In this document: positions 18,627 to 26,724 of the stretch, in pieces
Layout: each line of letters opens with the position of its first letter
Position numbering within the stretch: the first letter of the stretch is position 1
Assembly (NCBI GenBank): GCA_944320995.1
Contig: CALUJQ010000007.1
Location: forward strand, 21,994 to 85,993
Direction of reading: 5' to 3'
DNA from: an uncultured Barnesiella sp.
Lineage (GTDB): Bacteria > Bacteroidota > Bacteroidia > Bacteroidales > Barnesiellaceae
DNA: 64,000 bases
Program-made: the position numbers and the translations under genes
Notes under the pieces: model-generated
Told to the model about the DNA's origin: nothing
Databases searched by the model: none
The model's input: only the letters and a program-made list of their open reading frames with translations

Positions 18627-18714
18627 ACCCGGAAGGCGTCAAGAGACGGGTGGCGGCGTGGAAAGACACGCGGGGCACTGGTTGTTCGCATCGGGGTTCG
18701 ATTCCCCGAGCCCC
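18627..18714 (+). other. tRNA-like structured element (T-arm-like sequence) in an intergenic gap
   Basis: In the 137-bp gap between two early genes lie successive hairpins: ACCCG/CGGGT (18627-18651), GCGTG/CACGC (18656-18671), then a GGGGC/GCCCC stem (18672-18676 with 18710-18714) that encloses CGGGG-TTCGATT-CCCCG (18692-18708). That last hairpin is a textbook tRNA T-arm with 5-bp stem and 7-nt loop. No 5' acceptor strand or anticodon arm fits, so it is not a normal tRNA. It may be a tRNA remnant or a processed RNA structure within the early mRNA. Confidence 0.5.
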
Positions 18715-18743
18715 ACAAAATCCAACCATTAAAACTTAAAGTT

Positions 18744-19052
18744 ATGAAAACAACAAATCAAACAAAGATGGAGGCGCGCATCAGACAGAAACTGCGCGCG
18801 CTGATCGGCAACGTGACACACATGCAGAATGTCGCCGACCAGATACTTGATCTCATCAAGAGCACTATGACAGAGGAAGAGCGAAACGACTCGGACACCT
18901 GCCGCGTCGTCGAGAACCTGTCGTGCGTATGCGAGGAGGCGTTACAGGTACTGTGCGAGGAACTGAAAAAGGGCACCCGGCTTTACGAAATACTCTACAA
19001 TGAAAATCAATCCACATCATTTAAGGCCTTCAATCATGGAACAGAAAAGTAA
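18744..19052 (+). CDS. Early phage protein, unknown
   Basis: 102 aa from this ATG (MKTTNQTKMEARIRQKLRAL). The frame extends upstream to a TTG at 18603, but that extension covers the tRNA-like structure and reads as arginine-rich non-protein sequence, so the ATG is preferred. Helical, with a cysteine cluster (CRVVENLSCVCEEALQVLCEE). No family recognised. Confidence 0.65.
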   Translation: MKTTNQTKMEARIRQKLRALIGNVTHMQNVADQILDLIKSTMTEEERNDSDTCRVVENLSCVCEEALQVLCEELKKGTRLYEILYNENQSTSFKAFNHGTEK

Positions 19053-19312
19053 TCATCATCAACCTCTTTCATCTCGCACGCAAAGCAGGGGTTCATTATC
19101 TCCAGCGTGTGTAAAGCCTGCAGGCAGTAAAACGACTTACGTTCGCTCATGCTATTTGGATCTATCTCCCAACAATCCCCGCCGGGCAATCTCGACAATC
19201 TCGGCCGAGGAATATGCATCATTCTGCAAAACTCGAATAGGTCGTTTCTATTTGTCTCTAAATGACTATTGTCCCTGTAATTCACAATGTGAATGCGAAT
19301 AACATATTTCAT
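19034..19312 (-). CDS. Possible small minus-strand protein
   Basis: 92 aa, starting MKYVIRIHIVNYRDNSHLET and ending with a CxxC pair (NPCFACEMKEVDDDYF). It is the best coding candidate in a 306-bp gap; a plus-strand frame (19000-19302) reads as low-quality sequence. It overlaps the end of the preceding gene by 19 bp, tail to tail, and would be the only minus-strand gene within the early operon. No family recognised and no consensus promoter found. Confidence 0.4.
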   Translation of the reverse strand: MKYVIRIHIVNYRDNSHLETNRNDLFEFCRMMHIPRPRLSRLPGGDCWEIDPNSMSERKSFYCLQALHTLEIMNPCFACEMKEVDDDYFSVP

Positions 19313-19358
19313 ACTATGACATTTTAAACACGCTGTAAAAATACAAAGATTTATCCAT

Positions 19359-19736
19359 ATGAGGAAGCAGATATTGACAGACAACGAGACCAAGGTTTTC
19401 CTGATGAAAACTTTCAACTGCACCCGCCAAGCGGTGTGGCAGGCGTTGCACTTCCAACGCAACAGCGAGCAGGCCCGGCGGATACGCCACCTCGCCCTGC
19501 AGCGCGGCGGCAGACTGACGGACGGTTACGCGCCGGAGTGCGAGACCTATTTCGACGAGGTGGAAAAGACAATGGTCCAGCGCTTCGGAACGCATGTAAA
19601 GATAGTCGCGCACCGGGAGACCGGGAATGTGTCCGTCATTGTGGACGGAAAACTGAAAGAGAGTTATGAGAATTTGAGCGTCTGCGACCTCATGCGGTTG
19701 CAGAGTGAGGTGGAGCGAATGGCCGCCACCTTGTAG
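19359..19736 (+). CDS. Early phage protein preceding the transposase
   Basis: 125 aa. N-terminal part reads as a small DNA-binding domain (KVFLMKTFNCTRQAVWQALH, helix-turn-helix-like with CTRQAVWQAL as recognition helix), followed by a basic stretch (RRIRHLALQRGGRL). It lies 12 bp upstream of the transposase gene. A Ner-like or transposition-regulatory role is plausible from position and fold. Not assigned to a family. Confidence 0.7.
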   Translation: MRKQILTDNETKVFLMKTFNCTRQAVWQALHFQRNSEQARRIRHLALQRGGRLTDGYAPECETYFDEVEKTMVQRFGTHVKIVAHRETGNVSVIVDGKLKESYENLSVCDLMRLQSEVERMAATL

Positions 19737-19748
19737 GAGGAGAGGAGT

Positions 19749-21854
19749 ATGGAGTACTACGGAAAGATATTGTGCATATCGCATAAGGACCTGACCTACG
19801 ACGACCGCCCCGTCATCGTCGACGGGGAGGCCGATTACAGCAGGAGCCGCATGTTGAAAGGAGTGCAGCCGTCGATGCTTTCCGAAGAGGAACTCGCGCC
19901 GATCATGTCGGAAGCCAATTACAAGTGGCTTAAAAGAGAATATAAAATCAATGTGGTCCGCCAAGGGAAGGGGCTCGGGAATTACGCGCTGATAGAGGTA
20001 TCCACCCTGCCCCTGCGATTTCAGGAGAAGATAAGGCTGAAATACGGGGACATGAAAGACGATATTCTCAGGAACTGGTTCGGCAGCCACTTCCACATCG
20101 ACCCGAAAGCCCGGGAGTTCTACTCCCGGTTCCGTTTCGACAACGGCAATGCGTTGCCGCCGGAACGCATTCAGGAGTACACGGTGAACGCCTCGGCGAT
20201 AGAGAGCGTGCTGGAATTGATGGCCGACACGGTGTTGATACGCAAGGCGATGAAAGGCGGGCCGGTGAACTGGGGCGAAATGGCCGGGGCGATCAGCTAC
20301 TACCAAGTCGAATTCGGGCATACGCTGCCGATCAGCGCCAACCGCTTCAAGCGGCGCGTGTGGGATTTCAAGGCCCGGGGCTATGAGAGCTTAATCAGCG
20401 GGAAGTTCATGAACCAGAACCGGCGCAAGGTGACTTACGGCATCGAGCGGGTGCTGATGGCGATAGACGCCCAGCCGGAACAACCCTATAACACGACGGT
20501 GTGGGAGCAGTACAACCTGTTCTTGTCGGGAGACACCGTGCTGTTCGACCCGGAAACGGGCGAGATACTCGACCCGGCCGATTTCACGGACCGGAAAGGC
20601 AACCCGATTGTGCTGAGCCCCAAGACGGTGGCGAACTATCTGACCAACCCCAAGAACAGAGCGCTACGGGCGAAATATCACATGAGCCAGTGGGATTTCA
20701 ACAACGCCTACCGCCCCTACCACCTGCGCCACGCGGGAGATTACTCGCTCAGCAAGATCTCGCTCGACGACCGGGACCTGCCGCGCCCCATGAAGGACGG
20801 CAACCGGGTAAAGGCCTACTACGCCTACGACGTGGTGAGCGGCGCCGTGGTGGGATACGCCTACAACCGGCTGAAAACCGCCGACCTCTTCCTCGACTGC
20901 ATGCGCAACATGTTCCGGACCCTCGACCGCAACGGCATGTACATGCCGGCGGAGTTGGAAGTGGAAAACCACTTGGTGAAGGACTTCGACGACGGACTTA
21001 TGCAGGCCGGCACGGTGTTCCCGCTGATCCGCTGGTGTAACCCCGGCAACTCCCGGGAAAAGCGGGCGGAGCACTTCAACCGGGCGAAGAAATACGGCGT
21101 GGAGAAGCGCTCGCAGGCGGGCATAGGCCGCTGGTGGGCCCGGCTGGAAGCGAACCGGACGAAAGAAGAGAAAGTATATGACGAGTATAACGACACCTAC
21201 AAGGTGAAGAGCTATACCTACGACGAACTGGTGGCCGACGACATTCGCTCCATCGACGAGTATAACAACCAGTTGCACCCGAATCAGAAGAGATACCCCG
21301 GCATGACCCGCTGGGACGTGTTCTGCAAGATGCAGAACCCGAACCTCCGCCCGTGGGACAAGGCCGTGCTTTACCGCTATATCGGCTTCCACACGAGCAC
21401 GACCATACGGAACAACAGCTACTTCAAGGTGCAGTACACCGATTTCAGGCTTCCCGAACCGGAGATTATCGCCCGGCTCGAACCTCGGAATTACAAGGTG
21501 GAGGCCTATTACCTGCCCGACAGGGACGGGAACATCGACGAGGTGTATATCTACCAGCATGGGCGCTATCTCGCCGCCTGCAAGCCCGCCCCGCGGTATA
21601 ACGAGAACACGGCCGAGCAGACCGAAGCCGACCGCGAGGCCTATATCGAACAGGCGAAGTATGTGGCCAAGTTCGACAGCATGATCAAGGAGGGTAAAAT
21701 CAAGCCGGTGGGCATTCTGAGCAAAGAGGCCTCCAAGGCGGTGACCTCCGTAAAGGCCGAGGCGGTGGAGACACAGCCCGTCGACGACACGGAGGACTAT
21801 TCGGCCTACCTCAACGTGGCCTCCTTCGAGATCGACGCCGTGGCCAAAATCTAA
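19749..21854 (+). CDS. Mu A-like DDE transposase
   Basis: 701 aa, comparable to MuA (663 aa). It binds the phage ends, cuts and joins them to target DNA, and drives replicative transposition. The DDE core is recognisable: first Asp in SKISLDDRDLPRPM with YYAYDVVSGAVVGYAY; a position matching the second acidic residue in PAELEVENHL; and the final Glu in PGNSREKRAEHFNR followed by GRWWAR. The second residue is Glu rather than Asp. An N-terminal DNA-binding part precedes the core, and the C-terminal tail (EDYSAYLNVASFEID) likely contacts the ATPase encoded next. Identity is firm. Confidence 0.93.
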   Translation: MEYYGKILCISHKDLTYDDRPVIVDGEADYSRSRMLKGVQPSMLSEEELAPIMSEANYKWLKREYKINVVRQGKGLGNYALIEVSTLPLRFQEKIRLKYGDMKDDILRNWFGSHFHIDPKAREFYSRFRFDNGNALPPERIQEYTVNASAIESVLELMADTVLIRKAMKGGPVNWGEMAGAISYYQVEFGHTLPISANRFKRRVWDFKARGYESLISGKFMNQNRRKVTYGIERVLMAIDAQPEQPYNTTVWEQYNLFLSGDTVLFDPETGEILDPADFTDRKGNPIVLSPKTVANYLTNPKNRALRAKYHMSQWDFNNAYRPYHLRHAGDYSLSKISLDDRDLPRPMKDGNRVKAYYAYDVVSGAVVGYAYNRLKTADLFLDCMRNMFRTLDRNGMYMPAELEVENHLVKDFDDGLMQAGTVFPLIRWCNPGNSREKRAEHFNRAKKYGVEKRSQAGIGRWWARLEANRTKEEKVYDEYNDTYKVKSYTYDELVADDIRSIDEYNNQLHPNQKRYPGMTRWDVFCKMQNPNLRPWDKAVLYRYIGFHTSTTIRNNSYFKVQYTDFRLPEPEIIARLEPRNYKVEAYYLPDRDGNIDEVYIYQHGRYLAACKPAPRYNENTAEQTEADREAYIEQAKYVAKFDSMIKEGKIKPVGILSKEASKAVTSVKAEAVETQPVDDTEDYSAYLNVASFEIDAVAKI

Positions 21855-21886
21855 CGACATTAGAAAGACATTCAAACAGCATTATT

Positions 21887-22762
21887 ATGGAAATAACGAA
21901 CGAAATGAAACAACGGATTGCGGGGGCGATAGCCGCCGACCGGGGGAACTATCCCAGCGATAACCGCCATGCGACGGCTCTGGGTATATCTCCAAGCGTG
22001 TACAACTCCATCAAAAGAGGGAATTATGAAAAACAGGTGAGCGACGCCAATTGGGTGGGCATCGCCCGGAGGCTGGGCGTGCAACTACGCGCCGAGATGC
22101 CGTGGAAGGCGGCCAAGACTCCGACATACGCGTTCATCAGCAAGCAGTTGGAGATGTGTCAGGAGAGCGGACTGAGCGCCATCCTGTGCGACATGCCCAA
22201 CATCGGGAAGACCTTCTCGGCGAAAGTGTACGTCAAAAACCACAAAAACGCCGTGTATGTGGATTGTTCGCAAGTAAAAACGAAACTCAAGCTGATACGC
22301 TATATCGCAAAGGAGTTCGGCGTGAGCAGTTACGGGCGATACGGCGACGTTTACGAGGATCTGGTAGCCTACCTGCGCACGATAGACACCCCGCTCATCG
22401 TGCTGGACGAGGCCGGTGACTTGCAGTACGAGGCTTTTTTGGAATTGAAAGCCCTGTGGAACGCCACCGAGCGCTGCTGCGCTTGGTACATGATGGGCGC
22501 CGACGGGTTGAAAGAGAAGATAAACCGGGCCATCGAGGGCAAGAAGGTGGGCTACACCGAGATGTTGAGCCGGTATGGCGACACATACAGCAAGGTGACC
22601 CCCGACGACGCCAAGGAGCGTGAGAAGTTCCTGCGGGCGCAGGCCGCCATCGTGGCCAAGGTGAACGCCCCGGAGGGCTCGGATATCGCCCGGATCGTGA
22701 ACCTTACCGGCGGAGGGCTTCGCCGGATATATACCGAAATCGAGAAGTTGAGGAGGGTATAA
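21887..22762 (+). CDS. Mu B-like AAA+ ATPase, target DNA activator
   Basis: 291 aa, close to MuB (312 aa). An N-terminal helix-turn-helix (HATALGISPSVYNSIKRG) is followed by an ATPase core: Walker A at residues 102-110 (DMPNIGKTF, lacking the first Gly), Walker B at 170-175 (LIVLDEAGD). A C-terminal helical domain ends RRIYTEIEKLRRV. It binds DNA with ATP, stimulates the transposase and gives target immunity. It lies 32 bp after the transposase gene, as in Mu. Confidence 0.92.
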   Translation: MEITNEMKQRIAGAIAADRGNYPSDNRHATALGISPSVYNSIKRGNYEKQVSDANWVGIARRLGVQLRAEMPWKAAKTPTYAFISKQLEMCQESGLSAILCDMPNIGKTFSAKVYVKNHKNAVYVDCSQVKTKLKLIRYIAKEFGVSSYGRYGDVYEDLVAYLRTIDTPLIVLDEAGDLQYEAFLELKALWNATERCCAWYMMGADGLKEKINRAIEGKKVGYTEMLSRYGDTYSKVTPDDAKEREKFLRAQAAIVAKVNAPEGSDIARIVNLTGGGLRRIYTEIEKLRRV

Positions 22763-22763
22763 T

Positions 22764-23030
22764 ATGATGACTAAAATAACATTAGAGGATATGGGTCAGG
22801 ACATCTTGTGGTTCAAGGTGGACGAAGACGGGATTGTCAAAGAGGCCGGTCCATTCCATAATGAAATATGGAACGACGCATATATTCCTTTTCGGAAAAT
22901 CCGTGTCGGGCAATTGCCCCCTATATCCTTCTATCCGTATATTATATTCAATTTCCTGCAATATAGGGTCATATCAATAGAGCCAAGCCATGAAACTGAA
23001 ACGAGCGTACAGCCCCAAAGAGGTGCTTAA
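22764..23030 (+). CDS. Small early protein, unknown
   Basis: 88 aa, MMTKITLEDMGQDILWFKVDEDGIV. No family recognised. It starts 1 bp after the MuB-like gene and overlaps the next gene by 41 bp, so the C-terminal end may be read less often. Reading quality is good in its first 70 residues. Confidence 0.6.
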   Translation: MMTKITLEDMGQDILWFKVDEDGIVKEAGPFHNEIWNDAYIPFRKIRVGQLPPISFYPYIIFNFLQYRVISIEPSHETETSVQPQRGA

Positions 23031-23652
23031 CATGAAGATACCCAGCTACGACTTCACCGGGCCGTGGCTCGCCTCCATCGGCCGCCCGGCCAAGAGCGGC
23101 GTGTGGCTCGTCTGGGGGTCGAGTGGGAACGGCAAGAGTTCGTTCGTGATGCAACTCGCCAAATACCTCTGCCGCTTCGACCGGGTGATATACGACTCTC
23201 TGGAAGAGAGCACGGGATTGTCCCTGCAGATGTCGTTGAAACGGCATAAGATGGAAGAGGTGCGTAAGCGGCTGGTTATCCTCGACCGGGAACCGGTGGA
23301 AGAGCTGGAGAAGCGGCTCGGCCGCCGGGGAAGCCCCCGGGTGGTGATTATCGACAGCTTCCAGTATAGCGGGTTGACCTATCCGGCCTACCGGGAGTTG
23401 AAAGAGCGGCACCCCCACAAGCTTTTCGTGTTCATCAGCCACGCCGAGGGAACACGCCCGGCGGGCAGGACGGCCCGGAAGGTGGAATACGACGCCGATG
23501 TGAAGATTCTGGTGAGCGGGTTCAAGGCGTGGTGCAAGAGCCGATTTATGGAGCAACCGGGCGAGCCGTATGTGATATGGGAGGAAGGCGCCGCCAAAAC
23601 ATGGATGGAAGATGGACAAAAAGAGGATGCGCCGGAAGAACCTGCTGTATAG
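22990..23652 (+). CDS. RecA/RadA-like P-loop ATPase
   Basis: 220 aa. Walker A WGSSGNGKSSFVMQLAKYL at about residues 42-60 and Walker B RVVIIDSFQ at about 116-124, the layout of RecA-superfamily NTPases (compare RadA, KaiC, DnaB-type). 'HPHKLFVFISHAEGTRPAG' resembles the sensor strand of that fold. No nuclease or zinc finger is attached. It could help early DNA synthesis, repair or replisome recruitment during replicative transposition. The precise role is unknown. Confidence 0.8.
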   Translation: MKLKRAYSPKEVLNMKIPSYDFTGPWLASIGRPAKSGVWLVWGSSGNGKSSFVMQLAKYLCRFDRVIYDSLEESTGLSLQMSLKRHKMEEVRKRLVILDREPVEELEKRLGRRGSPRVVIIDSFQYSGLTYPAYRELKERHPHKLFVFISHAEGTRPAGRTARKVEYDADVKILVSGFKAWCKSRFMEQPGEPYVIWEEGAAKTWMEDGQKEDAPEEPAV

Positions 23653-23791
23653 GCTCCGAAAGAAGGGCGTGAGAGTCGACACGGGAGGGCGCTGTATTTA
23701 CCTGCCCTACGGCAGCGAGCCGGATCACATCGCACAGGTCCGCCGGCTGCGAAAGGAATATGATTTTGTGGTACAATTTGAAATAGTATGA
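23612..23791 (+). CDS. Small basic protein, unknown
   Basis: 59 aa, beginning MDKKRMRRKNLLYRLRKKG and ending VVQFEIV. It overlaps the preceding ATPase gene by 41 bp in another frame and its stop overlaps the next start (ATGA-type junction at 23788-23791). Both overlaps match the packing of the other early genes and support translation. Strongly basic N-terminus; no family recognised. Confidence 0.65.
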   Translation: MDKKRMRRKNLLYRLRKKGVRVDTGGRCIYLPYGSEPDHIAQVRRLRKEYDFVVQFEIV

Positions 23792-23970
23792 TTATGGAAA
23801 AGACGCAAGAAAACAGATGCTGCATTTGCGGCAGGAAGTTCATCGGATACGGGTATAACCCATATCCGGTGAAAGAAGAGGGACGATGCTGCGGCATGTG
23901 CAATTACATGGTGGTAGTGCCCAAACGATTGAACGAGCTTTACAAACGACAAAAAAATAGAAAGAAATGA
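23788..23970 (+). CDS. Small zinc-ribbon-like protein
   Basis: 60 aa. Two cysteine pairs, CCICGRKF and CCGMCNYM, set about 23 residues apart, predict a single zinc-binding knuckle, followed by a basic tail (RLNELYKRQKNRKK). It overlaps its neighbours on both sides by 4 bp. Probably a nucleic-acid or protein-binding accessory factor. Confidence 0.7.
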   Translation: MIMEKTQENRCCICGRKFIGYGYNPYPVKEEGRCCGMCNYMVVVPKRLNELYKRQKNRKK

Positions 23971-24275
23971 ACAAGAAAGTGTACATCAGCGGGGCGATAG
24001 CCCACTACGACTTGGAAGAGCGCAAGGCGGCTTTCGAGAGCGCGGAACGTTTCCTCTCTTTGAAAGGCTTCGACCCGGTGAACCCGTTCAAGAACGGGCT
24101 GCCCGACGAGGCGCATTGGCGGAAACACATGCGGGCGGACATCGCCCTGCTGCTCGGTTGTGATTATATCTACATGCTGCGGGGCTGGGAACTGTCGAAG
24201 GGCGCCAAACTGGAGCTCGACGTGGCCTCCTCGTGCGGCATCGAAGTGTTGTTTGAAAACCAGTTTAATCTTTGA
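23967..24275 (+). CDS. DUF4406-type protein (nucleoside 2-deoxyribosyltransferase-like fold)
   Basis: 102 aa. Opens MNKKVYISGAIAHYDLEERK and contains ADIALLLGCDYIYMLRGWELSKGAKLELDVA, the hallmark pattern of DUF4406 proteins, which are distant relatives of nucleoside 2-deoxyribosyltransferases. A role in nucleotide metabolism or modification is possible, and would fit the thymidylate-synthase-like gene at the right end, but it has not been shown. It overlaps the zinc-ribbon gene by 4 bp. Confidence 0.85.
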   Translation: MNKKVYISGAIAHYDLEERKAAFESAERFLSLKGFDPVNPFKNGLPDEAHWRKHMRADIALLLGCDYIYMLRGWELSKGAKLELDVASSCGIEVLFENQFNL

Positions 24276-24278
24276 GCT

Positions 24279-24560
24279 ATGGAGGAAAAACAAAAGGTAC
24301 AGGTCATATTTGAATTCGATCGGGAAGACTTTGAATCACTCCTATCCTTGAAAAGTCAGGAGGAAAAAGAAACCGCAGAAGAGGTGTGGAATGCCATGAG
24401 TAAGGAACCGGTAGTTGTCAATGTTGACTCACTCGACGAAAAAGACAGACATGATGTGAAAGTCATTATGGTGAGTTGGGCAATGTATACAACCGTAGAC
24501 AAATTGGGGAATAATATGAAACAGGAAGTAACTTTTGAAAACCAATGCAACTATGAGTAA
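24279..24560 (+). CDS. Small early protein, unknown
   Basis: 93 aa, acidic (EEKETAEEVWNAMSKEP), begins MEEKQKVQVIFEFDRED. It overlaps the next gene by 8 bp. A+T-richer than its neighbours. No family recognised. Confidence 0.65.
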   Translation: MEEKQKVQVIFEFDREDFESLLSLKSQEEKETAEEVWNAMSKEPVVVNVDSLDEKDRHDVKVIMVSWAMYTTVDKLGNNMKQEVTFENQCNYE

Positions 24561-24816
24561 AACAGTATTAACACGAGGAGTGGTGGTCATTACTCTGACC
24601 GCTAAGGTTTATAAGGGCAAGGTTGTCACTACATACCATTCACGCATAGGCTTCTGTGGAGAATTTAATAAACTGATTTTGACGGAAATAAAAAAGAAGT
24701 TTAAGGAAGTGTATGAAGAACAGTATAAATCGGAGTATAAAAACGCGGATAAAATCATATGCTCCGCTACGGCAAAGACGACGGAATGTGATATGATATT
24801 GAATGGAGGAGAATGA
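24553..24816 (+). CDS. Small early protein, unknown
   Basis: 87 aa from the ATG at 24553 (MSKTVLTRGVVVITLTAKVY). A TTG start at 24535 is in frame but less likely because the ATG fits the overlap with the previous stop. Basic and lysine-rich in the middle. It ends at the start of the gp16-like gene (ATGA-type overlap). No family recognised. Confidence 0.65.
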   Translation: MSKTVLTRGVVVITLTAKVYKGKVVTTYHSRIGFCGEFNKLILTEIKKKFKEVYEEQYKSEYKNADKIICSATAKTTECDMILNGGE

Positions 24817-25322
24817 ACATGGCACAGGAAATAACCAATTTCGCCCGGTTTTACGCCCTGTTCGCCAAGGTGCCCTATTACGGCGACCGGGAAGAGTTCA
24901 AGCGCTCGATCGTGCGGCAATACACTTGGAACCGCACCGAGAGCCTGCGCGAGATGACCCGGGCGGAGTACAACGAGTGCTGCGCCGCGCTGGAGCGGTT
25001 GACCGGGCAGGACGAATGGCGCAAGAAATTGCGCGAGGAGTTGCGGTTCCGCCGCAGCGTATGCCTGAAACTCATGCAGCAGATCGGAGTGGACACCACG
25101 GACTGGGCGAGAGTTAACGATTTTTGCGGGAATCCCCGGATCGCCGGCCAGCCATTCGGGAGGCTCGGCACCGAAGAACTGGAACAACTGGCCGTCAAGT
25201 TGCGCTCGATCAAGCGGAAGGGCGGTCTGAAAAAGGAGATGGAAAAGAGACAGGAACACGAAGTGAAACAACCGGGCAGGGCCGTCTATGTCATCATCGA
25301 CCCCAACGCCCCTAAAAACTAA
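24813..25322 (+). CDS. Mu gp16/GemA-like protein (DUF1018)
   Basis: 169 aa. The C-terminal segment RSVCLKLMQQIGVDTTDWARVN followed by RIAGQPFGRLGTEELEQLAVKL is the DUF1018 signature of Mu gp16 (GemA), which in Mu affects host gene expression and lies before mor. A purine-rich ribosome site (GGAGGA) precedes the ATG, and a second ATG at 24819 is also possible. Position in the middle early region matches Mu-like phages. Confidence 0.88.
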   Translation: MNMAQEITNFARFYALFAKVPYYGDREEFKRSIVRQYTWNRTESLREMTRAEYNECCAALERLTGQDEWRKKLREELRFRRSVCLKLMQQIGVDTTDWARVNDFCGNPRIAGQPFGRLGTEELEQLAVKLRSIKRKGGLKKEMEKRQEHEVKQPGRAVYVIIDPNAPKN

Positions 25323-25327
25323 CAGAT

Positions 25328-25513
25328 ATGAAAACAGAAGCGAGAAAAATCCTTGACGGGATTAAAATTCAACTCCTCGAAGCGGCGACATGGCTGTCGG
25401 CCGAAGAACGGGAGGAGTTTTTCAGCGAAATCAACGAATGGACCTACGAGCAGTATGAAGCGGCGCTGGTCTGCCAAGAGGCCGAAATGCAGAATTACGA
25501 GGACGACGTATGA
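25328..25513 (+). CDS. Small acidic protein, unknown
   Basis: 61 aa, very acidic (AEEREEFFSEINEWTYEQYE). It lies 5 bp after the gp16-like gene. No family recognised. Small acidic phage proteins of this kind are sometimes inhibitors or DNA mimics; nothing here proves that. Confidence 0.6.
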   Translation: MKTEARKILDGIKIQLLEAATWLSAEEREEFFSEINEWTYEQYEAALVCQEAEMQNYEDDV

Positions 25514-25558
25514 CCTCAAACAATCGAACTAAAAAGACAGTGACTAACCCTAAAAACA

Positions 25559-26236
25559 ATGAACATCATGGAAGAGAAAAACAAACAGACCGTATTGATG
25601 ACGGAAGAGGAAAAGGCCGAGTTCGAGGCCTTCCAACAGGCGAAAGCGAGAAAGGCGGCCGAGGAGAAGGCCAAGGCCGACCGAGAAATGTACCGGCAAA
25701 TGGTGGACGAGGAGATCGAGAACTCCATTCCCGTGTTGCTGGGCATCAGCGAGGAAATCAAGGCGAGCAAGCAGAAGGTGCTCGACAATTTCAAGACCAT
25801 ACTGGCCATGAAGGCCGACCTGTTCAGGACGAAGGCGCGCGACGACCAGCGCAGCCACACCTTTACCAACAGCGCGGGCGACAAGCGCATCACGCTGGGC
25901 GTGTATGTGACGGACGGCTACCGCGACACGGTGGAGGACGGAATCGCCATCGTGAAGGAATACATCGCCTCGCTGGCCAACGACGAGAGGACGCAGGCCT
26001 TGGTGAACATGGTGTTCCGGCTGTTGAGCCGCGACGCCAAGGGCACCTTAAAGGCCAGCCGCATCGTGCAGCTACGCAAGGTGGCCGAGGATACCGGCGA
26101 CGCCCGCTTCTTGGAGGGCGTGCGCATCATCGAGGAGAGTTACCAGCCGGAGGTGAGCAAGCAGTTTATCCGAGCCGAGATGAAAGACCGGAACGGCATG
26201 TGGCGGCCCATACCGCTGGGCATGACCGAGTCGTAA
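25559..26236 (+). CDS. DUF3164-family phage protein
   Basis: 225 aa. A charged N-terminal coil (EEKAEFEAFQQAKARKAAEE) is followed by the DUF3164 core (RSHTFTNSAGDKRITLGVYV, TDGYRDTVEDGIAIVKEYI). The family is widespread in Mu-like phages, usually in the early region near gp16, and is of unknown function. An alternative ATG lies 9 bp downstream. It is the last gene before the early terminator. Confidence 0.85.
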   Translation: MNIMEEKNKQTVLMTEEEKAEFEAFQQAKARKAAEEKAKADREMYRQMVDEEIENSIPVLLGISEEIKASKQKVLDNFKTILAMKADLFRTKARDDQRSHTFTNSAGDKRITLGVYVTDGYRDTVEDGIAIVKEYIASLANDERTQALVNMVFRLLSRDAKGTLKASRIVQLRKVAEDTGDARFLEGVRIIEESYQPEVSKQFIRAEMKDRNGMWRPIPLGMTES

Positions 26237-26287
26237 AACCGGAGGCCGCCGGGAAACCGGGCGAAAAGCGTTGCCCCCGTAAACAAG

Positions 26288-26321
26288 GAGTGCCGAAAAG
26301 TGAAAAATCGGCACTCTTTTT
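26288..26321 (+). terminator. Early-operon terminator
   Basis: A 9-bp perfect stem, GAGTGCCGA with TCGGCACTC, 11-nt A-rich loop and a T-run. It separates the early operon from the middle unit that follows. Confidence 0.92.
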
Positions 26322-26352
26322 ATGAAAAACGGGTGAAAATCAATTATATTTG
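26321..26352 (+). promoter_or_regulatory. Probable promoter of the 88-aa gene
   Basis: TATG (26321-26324), 20-bp spacer, TATATTTG (26345-26352), only 4 bp before the ATG at 26357. The transcript would be leaderless or nearly so. Confidence 0.6.
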
Positions 26353-26356
26353 CATT

Positions 26357-26623
26357 ATGGGCAAAGGGAGAGACAAAGAGTTGATCAGGCTGAGGGACGA
26401 GGCGCTGTGCCGTCGTTACTACTACTGGACCGAGGTGCAACGGTTGCGGTTCGACGACGCGCTGCGCATTCTCTCGGAGCGGGAGTTCTTCATCTCCGAG
26501 GAGCGCATCATGGCCATTATCCGTCGCAAGTCCCGCGAGGGGACCGACAAGGATTTCAAGCCCCTGCCCAAAGTGAAAGTCCCCCGGCTGACGGCCTCCC
26601 AGCTCGAACTGTTCAAGGTATAG
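26357..26623 (+). CDS. Small basic phage protein, possible DNA-binding regulator
   Basis: 88 aa, basic, helical: MGKGRDKELIRLRDEALCRR then a segment that reads like a helix-turn-helix (RFDDALRILSEREFFISEERIMAIIRRK). The position after gp16 and a terminator is that of Mu mor, the middle-gene activator. I cannot place it in the Mor/C family by sequence. It has its own promoter. Confidence 0.65.
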   Translation: MGKGRDKELIRLRDEALCRRYYYWTEVQRLRFDDALRILSEREFFISEERIMAIIRRKSREGTDKDFKPLPKVKVPRLTASQLELFKV

Positions 26624-26630
26624 CGATGAG

Positions 26631-26715
26631 CCAACCCCGTGGCATTGCTGTAATGGCATGCCGGTTCTTTACTTATAGACTTAGCGACGAGAAGTGGCAC
26701 ACCGTTATTTTTTTT
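26631..26715 (+). ncRNA. Structured RNA element, copy A (85 nt)
   Basis: An 85-nt element that begins CCAACCCCGTG and ends in an eight-T run. It is repeated at 26846-26930 with the same length. Conserved blocks are CCAACCCCGTG, GCTGTAATGGC, a TTAT..GCTTAG-like segment and CGACGnGAAGTGG. Conservation of length, T-run and spaced blocks with divergent joins suggests conserved RNA structure. No coding potential is convincing across it. Confidence 0.6.
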
Positions 26716-26724
26716 GTTGAAATG

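Noticed and set aside
18603..18743. N-terminal extension of the 18744 gene from a TTG start
   Set aside because: The sequence is arginine-rich, unlike protein, and is explained by the tRNA-like hairpins.
20664..21875. Minus-strand open frame opposite the transposase
   Set aside because: Val/Gly/His-rich mirror of a G+C-rich gene; no family and no promoter.
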